Of a stretch of 64,000 nucleotides of DNA, positions 1-8,200 are shown piece by piece. Every line of letters begins with the position of its first letter. Position 1 is the first letter of the stretch. The notes below the pieces were generated by a model. The model made no database searches. It was not told the origin of the DNA and saw only the letters and a list, made by a program, of their open reading frames with translations. Made by a program: the position numbers and the translations under genes. Source of the DNA: Demequina silvatica (lineage in GTDB: Bacteria; Actinomycetota; Actinomycetes; Actinomycetales; Demequinaceae); contig NZ_BBMA01000002.1 in assembly GCF_000971215.1 (NCBI RefSeq), forward strand, positions 665,111 through 729,110. The letters are read 5' to 3'.

Positions 1-1
1 C

Positions 2-3000
2 GCCGCCGTCGCCGCCGTGCTCGCGCCCGGCTTCGACGAGCGCGAGGCCGTCGCGGTGGACCCCACCGTGTGGGCGCTGCAGACGGGCGCAGGCGAGCGC
101 TATGCGCGCGTGAACACCGAGCTCGCGGAGGTCGACACCGTCAAGGACGTCGAGTCGCCCTCCGAGATCCTCCAGCACGAGGACCGCCTGCTGGTGCTGT
201 CCGCCGGCTACACCACCGCGACCGAGCTGGACGCGGGCCGGCCCGTCGACCTCGACGCCGGCGCGTCGGGCTCGGTGGAGACCCCGCCGGGGACCACCGA
301 GGTGGCCGCCGCCGGGGACGTGGTCGCGTACCTCGCCGGCGACGGCGACGTGCTGGTCGGATCCATCTCCGAGGGCACCGCGCTCGACCCCCGCGAGCTG
401 GTGCTCGACGGCGGCGAGGGGGTCCGGGCCGTCGCGGTGGCGGTGACCCGTGACGGCGCCGTCGCCGCCTACTCGCCGGGCCTCGGCGGGGTGGTGCGCG
501 CGGACGTGGCGGGCGGCGTGCTCGGCATCGACCCGGTGCCCGACGTCCCCGCGGATGGCGCCTTCCAGGTGTCGTTCGCCGCAGGGGACTGGGTGCTCCT
601 CGAGACCGAGACGGGCGCCCTGTGGCGCGAGGGCGTCGATGGTGCCATCGCGACGGGCACGGACCCGGACGCGCTGCTGCAGCGGGCCACCTCCGACGCG
701 GCGGTCCGCATCGCAGACGGTCGCGGGCTGGTCATCATGCCGGCGGACGGCTCCGCGGCGATGAGGGTGTTCGGCTCCGAGGCGGACGCGGGCGCCCCCG
801 CGGCGCCCACCGAGCTCGCCGGCGTGGTGTACGCCGCCTGGCTGCCCGACGGCGAGGGCGGCGGCACGCTGTGGAGCTCCGCGGGACCCACCGTCCCGCT
901 CGACTACGGCGGCGTCGCGCTCGGCGAGCGGCGCGAGCCGGTGCTGCGCTCCAACGGCGCGCGCATGGTCCTCAACGAGTCCCGCTCGGGCTGGGTGTGG
1001 GAGGTGCCGTCGGGCACCCTGGCGCGGTCCTCGCAGGACTGGGTGCCGGACGAGCAGACCACCACCGACGCCGAGCAGGAGGACCCCACCGCGGAGATCC
1101 GCGACCCGCGCCCGCCGGTGGCGGAGGACGACGACCTGGGGGTCCGCGCGGGCCGCCAGGTCCGCCTGCCCGTGCTGCTCAACGACCACGACGCGAACGG
1201 CGACCTCCTCACCATCGACGCCGCGAGCCTCACGCAGCCGCGCGGCGGCTTCGCCACGGTCGCGATCGCGGACGACGGCCAGTCCCTGGTCGCCACGGTC
1301 GAGCCGGGGGCGACGGGCACCGCCACCTTCACCTACGCGATCTCGGACGGCAGCGGCGAGCAGGGCCTGTCGGAGCCCGCCACCGTGACCCTCGCCGTCG
1401 CGAGCGGCAACACCGCCCCGGAGTGGTGCGGCGTCGACGGCTGTGTGGCGGAGTGGCCGGCGCCGCAGATCGCCGCGGGCGGCTCGGTCACGGTCGACGT
1501 GCTCGACGGCTGGGTCGACCCCGAGGGCGACCCCGTGTACGTGCTCGACGCCGCGACCGAGGACCCCGAGGTGGCCGTCGCCGCGTCGCCCGAGGGCGAG
1601 GTGGTGGTGCGTCACGGCGGCGACGCGGGCGAGATCGACGTCGCGGTGACGGTCGCGGACGCCGGCGGCGCCACCGCGACCAAGCGCCTCCGCATCGGCG
1701 TCGCCAGCGCCGCGCGCCTCACGGTCGAGCCGCTCGCCGTGACCGCGCTCGAGGGGGTCCGCACGGAGATCGGCTTCGCGGGTCGCGTCGCCGGCGGCTC
1801 CGGCGCCGCCACGGTCACCGAGGCGAGCGTCGACCCCGCGGACGGCGCGCAGGTCGAGGTCTCCCCCGACGCCTCCGGCGTCCTGTTCCGGGCCGATGCG
1901 CCGGGGACCTACGCGGTCGACGTCACCGTGGTCGACGGCTCGCTGCAGGCGCGCGGCACCGCGCGGATCACGGTGCTCGCGCCGGAGGACGAGGCGCTCG
2001 CGACGGTGCCGCTGACCGCGTTCGTGCGCCCGCACGAGGACGTGACGGTCGACGTGCTCGACGCCGTCACCAACCCCGGCGGGCGCGTGCTGCTGCTCTC
2101 GGACGCCTCCGTCGCCGCGAGCGACGGCGCCCGCACCGCGGCCTCCGTGGTGGGCCACGGCGCGCTGCGCCTGTCCGGCACCACCGGGGAGGGCCAGCCG
2201 GGCGAGCTGGGTGTGGTGTCGTACACCGTGTCCGACGGCTCGGGCCGGGCGGCGATGACGGTGCGCGGGGAGATCACGGTGATCCTGCTCGACGCCGCCG
2301 TGCCGGCCCCGCCGCTCGCCGCGGACGACCCGATCACGGTCCGCGCGGGCGGTCAGGTGGACGTGCGGGTGCTCGACAACGACGTCGCCGCGGCGGGCGC
2401 GGTGGTCGCCCTCGACGCCGGCTCGGTCGAGGCGCCCGCGGAGGGCGGGCTCGCGTTCGCCGCCGGCCCGCTGGTGCGCATCCTCGCGCCCGACGCCCCC
2501 GGCACGTACCGCATCCCCTACGCCTCCTACGTCCTGGGCTTCCCGTCGCAGCGCGCGACCGCCGAGGTGGTCCTCACCGTCACCGACGGCGCCGACAACG
2601 CCGCCCCCACGCCGCACGACCTCGCGGGGCGGGCGTCCTCCGGCGAGGAGGTGCGGCTCGAGTTCGACGGCACCGGCCTCGACCCCGACGGGGACGAGGT
2701 GCGCCTCGATGCCGTCACCTCGCAGCCGGCGTCCGGCGCCGCGCGCGTGAGCGTCGACGGCGCGGCGCTGGTCTACTCCTCGACCCCCGGGTTCGCGGGT
2801 CAGGACGCGTTCGAGTTCCGCGTCATCGACGCCCGCGGCCGCACGGCCACCGCGACGGCCCGCGTGGGCGTGGTCGCGGTCGAGGCGGACCCCGCGCCGG
2901 TCACCTACACCGACTTCGTGCAGGCGCAGGCGGCCGCGAACCGCAAGGTGGTGGTCCAGCCGCTCGCCAACGACCTCGACCTCACCGGCGGCACGCTCGA

Positions 3001-5824
3001 GCTGGTCGAGGTGCGCCCCGACGCCGCCGAGGGCACCGCCGAGCACGCCGCCCTCGCCGCGCTCCTGCCCGCCGCCGACAACGACGCCGCGGCCCTCGCC
3101 GAGGGCGTCGTCACCTTCGCCGTGGGCGACGAGGTGGGCACCTCCGCCTTCCTCTACACCGCGCGCAACGCGACCGGGTCGCTCGCTCAGGGGCGCATCG
3201 TCCTCAAGGCGGTCCGCGAACCCGTCGCCGACGTGCCGATCGTCGCGGACACGGTGCTCACGCTCGAGAACCGCGACGCCTTCACCACCGGCGTGGACGT
3301 CCTCGACGGCACCGTCGCGTGGGCGAGCGGCGACGCGGCCGGGCTGTCGCTGTCGCTGTGGGGCGAGCCCGAGGACGTCACGGTGGACGGGTCGCTCCTC
3401 TCCGGCCCGCTGCCCGACCAGACGCGGATCATCCCGTTCCGCGTCGAGGGCGCCGACTTCACGGGGGACGCGACCGCCGGCTACGGCTTCCTCCGCGTCC
3501 TCGGCGGGCAGGACCTGCGGCTCGCCATGCGGGAGGACGCGCGCATCGCCGTCGACGAGGGCGACACCGTCACGGTCGAGGTCGCGTCGCTGCTCGCCGC
3601 ACCGCCGGGCACCGCGATCGAGCTCGACCCGTCCCAGGTGCGCGCCGGCGGCGCGCGCGAGGAGGCCCGCTGCGAGGCGCGCGGCCAGACCGCCGTCCGC
3701 TATGCCGCGGGCAACGGCGCCCCTTACGCGGACACCTGCCTGGTCGCGGTGCGGCTGGCCGGCCAGGACGCGTGGACCACGCTCCCGGTCCCGGTCACGG
3801 TGGTGCCGACGGACCCGGTGCCGACGCTGGTGAGCGCGTCCCTCGAGATCTCCCCCGGCGCGTCCGCCACGTTCGACCTGGGACGCATGGTGCGCTGGCC
3901 CGATGGCGCCGCCGCGCACGACGTCGACGTGGTCGCGAGCTACTCGGGGCAGCTGTTCGACGTGACGCGCGACGGGTCGCGCCTCACGCTGGCGGCGCGG
4001 GACGATGCGGCGCCCGGGCGGGCGGAGTCCGTCACCGTGTCGTTGGCGGACCACCCCGAGGTGCAGCCGCGCGTGCTGTCGCTCGTGGTGGGTCCCGCGC
4101 CGTCCGAGCTGCCCAAGGGCGGCACGGTGGTCGCGCAGTGCTCGCAGGCCGACGGCGACGGCTGCACCCTCACGGTGGTCGGCGCGACGGGTGAGGTGAA
4201 CCCCCTGCCGGGCACGCCGCTCGAGGTGGTGAGCGTGCGCGGCGGCGACTGCCCGGACGTGCGCTTCACCGTGGTCGGCACCGGTCAGGTGCGCGCCACC
4301 TGGTCCGGCGACGCGCCGGGCGGCGTGTGCGACGCCGTGTTCCGCGTCCGCGACGCGCAGGGCCGCGTGAGCGCCGCCGACCGCGCGGGCAGCATCAGCC
4401 TCGACCTGCTCGGCTACCCGCGCGCGCCCGGCGGGCTCGCGCAGGTGGCCTACGGCGACGGCACCGTCACGCTCGCGGTGAGCCCCGGCGGCGCGGCCGG
4501 CGCCTACCCGGCCCTCACCGGCTTCGAGATCACCGCCGGGGGCACCGTGGTCTCGACGTGCACCCCGCGCGGCGTGTGCACCCCGATCGAGGGCCTCACC
4601 AACGGCACCAAGGTGACGTACACGGCGTACGCGGTGAACGCGGTGGGCCGCTCGCGCGCCGCCGCCTCCGCCACCGCGTGGGCGTACGCGCCGCCGGCGA
4701 AGCCGCGCGTGGTCTCGTGGACGCCGTCGGTGACCTCCGGCGAGGGCAAGCGGATCGACCTGGTGCTCGAGGTGACCGATTCCTCGACCAGCGCGATCCG
4801 CGTGGCTGCGGGCGGCACGGAGCAGACGGTGCCCGTGGGCACGGGCACGCAGCGGCTCGACGGCGTCGCGATCGGCTCCAACACCCCCGTCGAGGTGGTG
4901 CTCACGCCGCTCACGGCCCTGGACCTGCCGCCGCTCGACGGCGCGGCCGAGGCCGGCGCGTCCGTGAGCATCACGGCCAACGGGATCGGCCGGCCCGCCA
5001 TCACCTCCGCGACGCACTCCTACTCCAGCGGGGCGGGCGAGGCGACCATCGCCGCCGCCGTGAGCTCCGGCGGCGCCGGCTCGACCACGTGGGTCGGCCG
5101 CGTGGTGGGCGGCCGCTGCGACGCGACCACGCCCGCCTCGGGAGGCACCGCGCAGTTCACCGTGCCCGTCGACGCGAACGCGACCAACACCGTCACGGTC
5201 TGCGCGGAGAGCCGCGTCGACGCGCGGACCTTCGGGCAGGCCGCGACCGTCGACGTGAGCTTCGCGGCGTTCGCGGACCCGGGCGCGCCCGTCCTGCAGC
5301 GCGGCTACCGCGTCGCGAGCGTGTGCGTCGGCACCGGCACCTCCTGCACCACGGCGCTCGAGCGGGAGCCCCAGTGGCAGCCCCGTCAGGGCGTGACGCT
5401 CTGGTACCGCGGCTCCGACGGCACCACCTCACGGACCTTCACCGACGTCATGGTGCCCGGACGCGCCGTCTCCGTGGTGGCGTACTACTGCGTCGACTTC
5501 GGCGGCGGCCAGAGCACGTGCTCGGACCAGATCACCGAGGTGACGGCCGACGGCGGCGCCGCGTACCGGCCCACCGTCGCGTTCCCCGCGTGCGAGGTAG
5601 GCACCGCTCCGTCCGCCACGCTCGGCGGCACCGCCGCGCACTTCGCGACCACCGTCACCATGCTCGACGTCGACGGCGCGCCCACCACCGACGCCTCCGC
5701 GATGCGCTCCGCCCGCGTCACCGTGGGCTTCCAGGGGACGCTCGCCGGCATCTCCGACTGGACCTCCGCCACCGTCACGTGCGGAGGCGCCCCACCCGAC
5801 CCCGATCCCGCGGAGGCGCCATGA
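2..5824 (+). CDS. Giant Ig/cadherin-like and FN3-domain surface protein (5' partial)
   Basis: The reading frame is open to the first base, so the true start, probably with a signal peptide or membrane anchor, lies upstream. At least 1935 residues are visible, counted from the GTG at 17. Residues 1-340 look like a repetitive beta-rich (propeller-like) region. From about 365 onward come cadherin/Big-type Ig repeats, recognisable by acidic NDxDxxGD-like turns (around 385, 490 and 880). A fibronectin type III-like segment lies near 1470-1560. Paired Cys late in the protein suggest an exported fold. It heads an operon with moxR, DUF58, transglutaminase-like, FHA and PP2C genes, an arrangement known in Micrococcales. 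Role inferred: a cell-surface scaffold or adhesin whose assembly is tended by the MoxR module. No catalytic domain seen. Confidence 0.8.
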   Translation, partial: AAVAAVLAPGFDEREAVAVDPTVWALQTGAGERYARVNTELAEVDTVKDVESPSEILQHEDRLLVLSAGYTTATELDAGRPVDLDAGASGSVETPPGTTEVAAAGDVVAYLAGDGDVLVGSISEGTALDPRELVLDGGEGVRAVAVAVTRDGAVAAYSPGLGGVVRADVAGGVLGIDPVPDVPADGAFQVSFAAGDWVLLETETGALWREGVDGAIATGTDPDALLQRATSDAAVRIADGRGLVIMPADGSAAMRVFGSEADAGAPAAPTELAGVVYAAWLPDGEGGGTLWSSAGPTVPLDYGGVALGERREPVLRSNGARMVLNESRSGWVWEVPSGTLARSSQDWVPDEQTTTDAEQEDPTAEIRDPRPPVAEDDDLGVRAGRQVRLPVLLNDHDANGDLLTIDAASLTQPRGGFATVAIADDGQSLVATVEPGATGTATFTYAISDGSGEQGLSEPATVTLAVASGNTAPEWCGVDGCVAEWPAPQIAAGGSVTVDVLDGWVDPEGDPVYVLDAATEDPEVAVAASPEGEVVVRHGGDAGEIDVAVTVADAGGATATKRLRIGVASAARLTVEPLAVTALEGVRTEIGFAGRVAGGSGAATVTEASVDPADGAQVEVSPDASGVLFRADAPGTYAVDVTVVDGSLQARGTARITVLAPEDEALATVPLTAFVRPHEDVTVDVLDAVTNPGGRVLLLSDASVAASDGARTAASVVGHGALRLSGTTGEGQPGELGVVSYTVSDGSGRAAMTVRGEITVILLDAAVPAPPLAADDPITVRAGGQVDVRVLDNDVAAAGAVVALDAGSVEAPAEGGLAFAAGPLVRILAPDAPGTYRIPYASYVLGFPSQRATAEVVLTVTDGADNAAPTPHDLAGRASSGEEVRLEFDGTGLDPDGDEVRLDAVTSQPASGAARVSVDGAALVYSSTPGFAGQDAFEFRVIDARGRTATATARVGVVAVEADPAPVTYTDFVQAQAAANRKVVVQPLANDLDLTGGTLELVEVRPDAAEGTAEHAALAALLPAADNDAAALAEGVVTFAVGDEVGTSAFLYTARNATGSLAQGRIVLKAVREPVADVPIVADTVLTLENRDAFTTGVDVLDGTVAWASGDAAGLSLSLWGEPEDVTVDGSLLSGPLPDQTRIIPFRVEGADFTGDATAGYGFLRVLGGQDLRLAMREDARIAVDEGDTVTVEVASLLAAPPGTAIELDPSQVRAGGAREEARCEARGQTAVRYAAGNGAPYADTCLVAVRLAGQDAWTTLPVPVTVVPTDPVPTLVSASLEISPGASATFDLGRMVRWPDGAAAHDVDVVASYSGQLFDVTRDGSRLTLAARDDAAPGRAESVTVSLADHPEVQPRVLSLVVGPAPSELPKGGTVVAQCSQADGDGCTLTVVGATGEVNPLPGTPLEVVSVRGGDCPDVRFTVVGTGQVRATWSGDAPGGVCDAVFRVRDAQGRVSAADRAGSISLDLLGYPRAPGGLAQVAYGDGTVTLAVSPGGAAGAYPALTGFEITAGGTVVSTCTPRGVCTPIEGLTNGTKVTYTAYAVNAVGRSRAAASATAWAYAPPAKPRVVSWTPSVTSGEGKRIDLVLEVTDSSTSAIRVAAGGTEQTVPVGTGTQRLDGVAIGSNTPVEVVLTPLTALDLPPLDGAAEAGASVSITANGIGRPAITSATHSYSSGAGEATIAAAVSSGGAGSTTWVGRVVGGRCDATTPASGGTAQFTVPVDANATNTVTVCAESRVDARTFGQAATVDVSFAAFADPGAPVLQRGYRVASVCVGTGTSCTTALEREPQWQPRQGVTLWYRGSDGTTSRTFTDVMVPGRAVSVVAYYCVDFGGGQSTCSDQITEVTADGGAAYRPTVAFPACEVGTAPSATLGGTAAHFATTVTMLDVDGAPTTDASAMRSARVTVGFQGTLAGISDWTSATVTCGGAPPDPDPAEAP

Positions 5825-5876
5825 CCGCCCGCGCCCCGCATCGTCCCCCTGCCAGCCCCGACGAAAGGAGGCCGCT

Positions 5877-6836
5877 GTGGCCCTGACCTCCGAGCACACC
5901 CAGTGGTTCGAGACCACCTTCGGCAAGCTCGCCGACAACGTCGAGCGCGCGATCGTGGGCAAGCGGCACGTGGTCGAGCTCGCGTTCACCGCGATGATCG
6001 CGGAGGGGCACCTGCTCCTCGAGGACGTGCCGGGCACCGGCAAGACGTCGCTCGCGCGCGCGATGGCGGAGACGGTGCGCGGCACCAGCACCCGCATCCA
6101 GTTCACCCCCGACCTGCTCCCGGGCGACGTCACCGGCGTCACCGTGTACGACCAGGGCCGCTTCGAGTTCCACCACGGCCCCGTGTTCGCGAACGTGGTG
6201 CTCGCGGACGAGGTCAACCGCGCGTCCCCCAAGACGCAGTCCGCGCTGCTCGAGGTGATGGAGGAGCGTCAGGTCACCGTCGACGGCGTGACGCGCGAGG
6301 TCGGGGCGCCGTTCATGGTGATCGCGACCCAGAACCCGGTCGAGCAGGCCGGCACGTACTCGCTGCCCGAGGCGCAGCTGGACCGCTTCCTCATGCGCAC
6401 GTCGCTGGGCTACCCGGACCACGCGGCGACCCTGCGGATCCTCGAGCCCGGCCGGCCGCCGCGGGTGAGCGTGCCCGCGATCGCGGAGCTCGACGCGATC
6501 ACCGCGATGGCGGCGCTCACGCACGACGTCCAGCAGCACCCCCTGATCTCCGACTACATCGCGCGCCTGGTGGGCGCGACCCGCACCGCCACCCAGGTGC
6601 GGCTCGGCGCGTCGATGCGCGGCGCGATCGCGCTGGCCCGCGCGAGCCGCACGTGGGCCCTCGCGCACGGCCGCCACTACGTGGTGCCGGACGACGTGAA
6701 GGCGCTCGCGGAGGTGGTGCTCGCGCACCGGCTCATCCTCGACCCCGAGGCGGAGTTCGACGGCGTGAGCCAGGGCGCGGTGATCGGCCAGATCCTGCTC
6801 GACACCGCGCCGCCCAGCCAGCGGGACCTGGCGTGA
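5877..6836 (+). CDS. MoxR-family AAA+ ATPase
   Basis: A 319-residue AAA+ ATPase of the MoxR group, whose members act as chaperones for assembly or metal insertion of partner proteins, often together with DUF58 and VWA proteins. Walker A (GTGKTS) is near residues 52-58, Walker B (LADEVNRA) near 107-115, and the sensor region contains ATQNP. Length is normal for the family. The GTG start is set by a strong Shine-Dalgarno (AAAGGAGG) six bases upstream. It follows the surface-protein gene after 52 bases and overlaps the DUF58 gene in a GTGA, so co-translation is likely. The client is not known. The giant Ig-like protein and the DUF58/transglutaminase-like proteins are the obvious candidates by context. 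Confidence 0.93.
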   Translation: MALTSEHTQWFETTFGKLADNVERAIVGKRHVVELAFTAMIAEGHLLLEDVPGTGKTSLARAMAETVRGTSTRIQFTPDLLPGDVTGVTVYDQGRFEFHHGPVFANVVLADEVNRASPKTQSALLEVMEERQVTVDGVTREVGAPFMVIATQNPVEQAGTYSLPEAQLDRFLMRTSLGYPDHAATLRILEPGRPPRVSVPAIAELDAITAMAALTHDVQQHPLISDYIARLVGATRTATQVRLGASMRGAIALARASRTWALAHGRHYVVPDDVKALAEVVLAHRLILDPEAEFDGVSQGAVIGQILLDTAPPSQRDLA

Positions 6837-8200
6837 CCGAATTCCCCGATCGCACCGCGACCCGGACGCGCAGCGGCGCGACCGGGACGTACTCGACGCG
6901 CACGGAGGTCGCCGACGTGCCGCGCGCGAGGGCGGTCGGGGCGCGCCTGCAGGCGCAGCGGGCGGCGCGTGCCGCCGCGGACGTGCTCGGCGCGGGCTGG
7001 GGCGCGGTCCGTGCCGTGGTGACGCCCGCCGGGTGGGCGCTCGCGGCCTGGGCGCTCGCCGGGTTGGCGCTGGGGCTCGGCTGGGGCTGGGAGGAGGCGC
7101 TCGTCGGCGGCGTGGTCGCGGCCGTGCTGCTGCTGGTGGCGGTGCCGTTCCTGCTGGGAGAGGTCCGCTACCGGGTCGACTTCGCGCTCGAGCGCGACGC
7201 CGTGGTCGCGGGCGAGGAGGCCGCCGGCGACATCGTGGTCGAGAACCAGGGCAGGCGCGCCGCGCTGCCCGGGCTGGTCGAGCTGCCCGTGGGCGACGCG
7301 CTCGTCGAGCTGCACGTGCCGCTGCTGCGCGGCGGCGCCCGCTGGGCCGAGCGGATCGTGATCCCCGCGCGCCCCCGCGGGATCGTGCCGGTGGGTCCGG
7401 CCGCGTCCACCCGTACCGACCCGCTACGCCTGCTGCGCCGCCACCTCGCATGGGACCAGGTGCGCACGCTGTACATCCACCCCCGCACCGTCGAGGTGCC
7501 GAGCACGTCGCTGGGCTGGGTGCGCGACCTCGAGGGCCAGGCCGTGCGCATCCTCACCAACGAGGACATCTCCTTCCACGCGATCCGGGAGTACCAGCGC
7601 GGCGACGCCAGGCGCCACATCCACTGGCGGTCCACCGCGAAGACCGGGACGCTGATGGTCCGCCAGTTCGAGGAGACTCGGCGGTCCCTGCTCACGCTGG
7701 TCCTCGACGTCGACGCGGCCTCCTACCGCGACGACGACGAGTTCGAGATGGCCGTGAGCGCCGTCGCGTCGCTCGGCACGCGCGCCATCCGCGACGGCCG
7801 CGAGCTGCGCGCCGTCGCGAGCGGCGAGGTGCCTGCCTTCGCGCGCGCCTCGGTCCGCATGCTGCGGGCGCTGCGCGTCGACTCTCCGCGCGCGCTGCTC
7901 GACGACCTCACGGGCGTCGACGCCACCGACGCGGCGATGGACCTCGCGACCGTCACCCGCATGGTCGCGGAGGACGATCAGGGCACGTCGCTCGCGGTGC
8001 TCGTCACCGGGTCCGCGCTGGGCCACGACCGTCTGCGCACGGCCGCGCTGCGCTTCCCCACGGACGTCGCCGTCGGCGCCGTGGTCTGCGACCCGTCCTC
8101 CGAGCCGCGCACCCACGTCCTGGGGGGCCTGCAGCTGGTGAGCCTGGGCGTGCTCGAGGACCTGCGCCAGCTGCTCGCCCGAGGGGCGGCCCGCGGATGA
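6833..8200 (+). CDS. DUF58 domain-containing membrane protein
   Basis: A 455-residue protein starting at the GTG that overlaps the moxR stop. A hydrophobic stretch near residues 60-105 predicts two membrane helices. The C-terminal half carries the DUF58 signature: REYQRGD, a following RxIHWR, and the downstream KTGTLMVRQFEE segment. DUF58 proteins are the usual partners of MoxR ATPases and have a VWA-like fold, but their biochemical role is unsettled. The gene is translationally coupled on both sides (GTGA with moxR, ATGA with the transglutaminase-like gene), which supports a membrane complex of these three products. A later start would remove the basic N-terminal segment, so the overlap start is preferred. 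Confidence 0.9.
   Translation: MTEFPDRTATRTRSGATGTYSTRTEVADVPRARAVGARLQAQRAARAAADVLGAGWGAVRAVVTPAGWALAAWALAGLALGLGWGWEEALVGGVVAAVLLLVAVPFLLGEVRYRVDFALERDAVVAGEEAAGDIVVENQGRRAALPGLVELPVGDALVELHVPLLRGGARWAERIVIPARPRGIVPVGPAASTRTDPLRLLRRHLAWDQVRTLYIHPRTVEVPSTSLGWVRDLEGQAVRILTNEDISFHAIREYQRGDARRHIHWRSTAKTGTLMVRQFEETRRSLLTLVLDVDAASYRDDDEFEMAVSAVASLGTRAIRDGRELRAVASGEVPAFARASVRMLRALRVDSPRALLDDLTGVDATDAAMDLATVTRMVAEDDQGTSLAVLVTGSALGHDRLRTAALRFPTDVAVGAVVCDPSSEPRTHVLGGLQLVSLGVLEDLRQLLARGAARG

Noticed and set aside
622-4194. Long Arg-rich open frame overlapping the giant surface protein gene
   Set aside because: Composition (Arg/Gly/Ala runs) is that of an out-of-frame translation of GC-rich coding DNA. 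The in-frame Ig-like protein explains the region.
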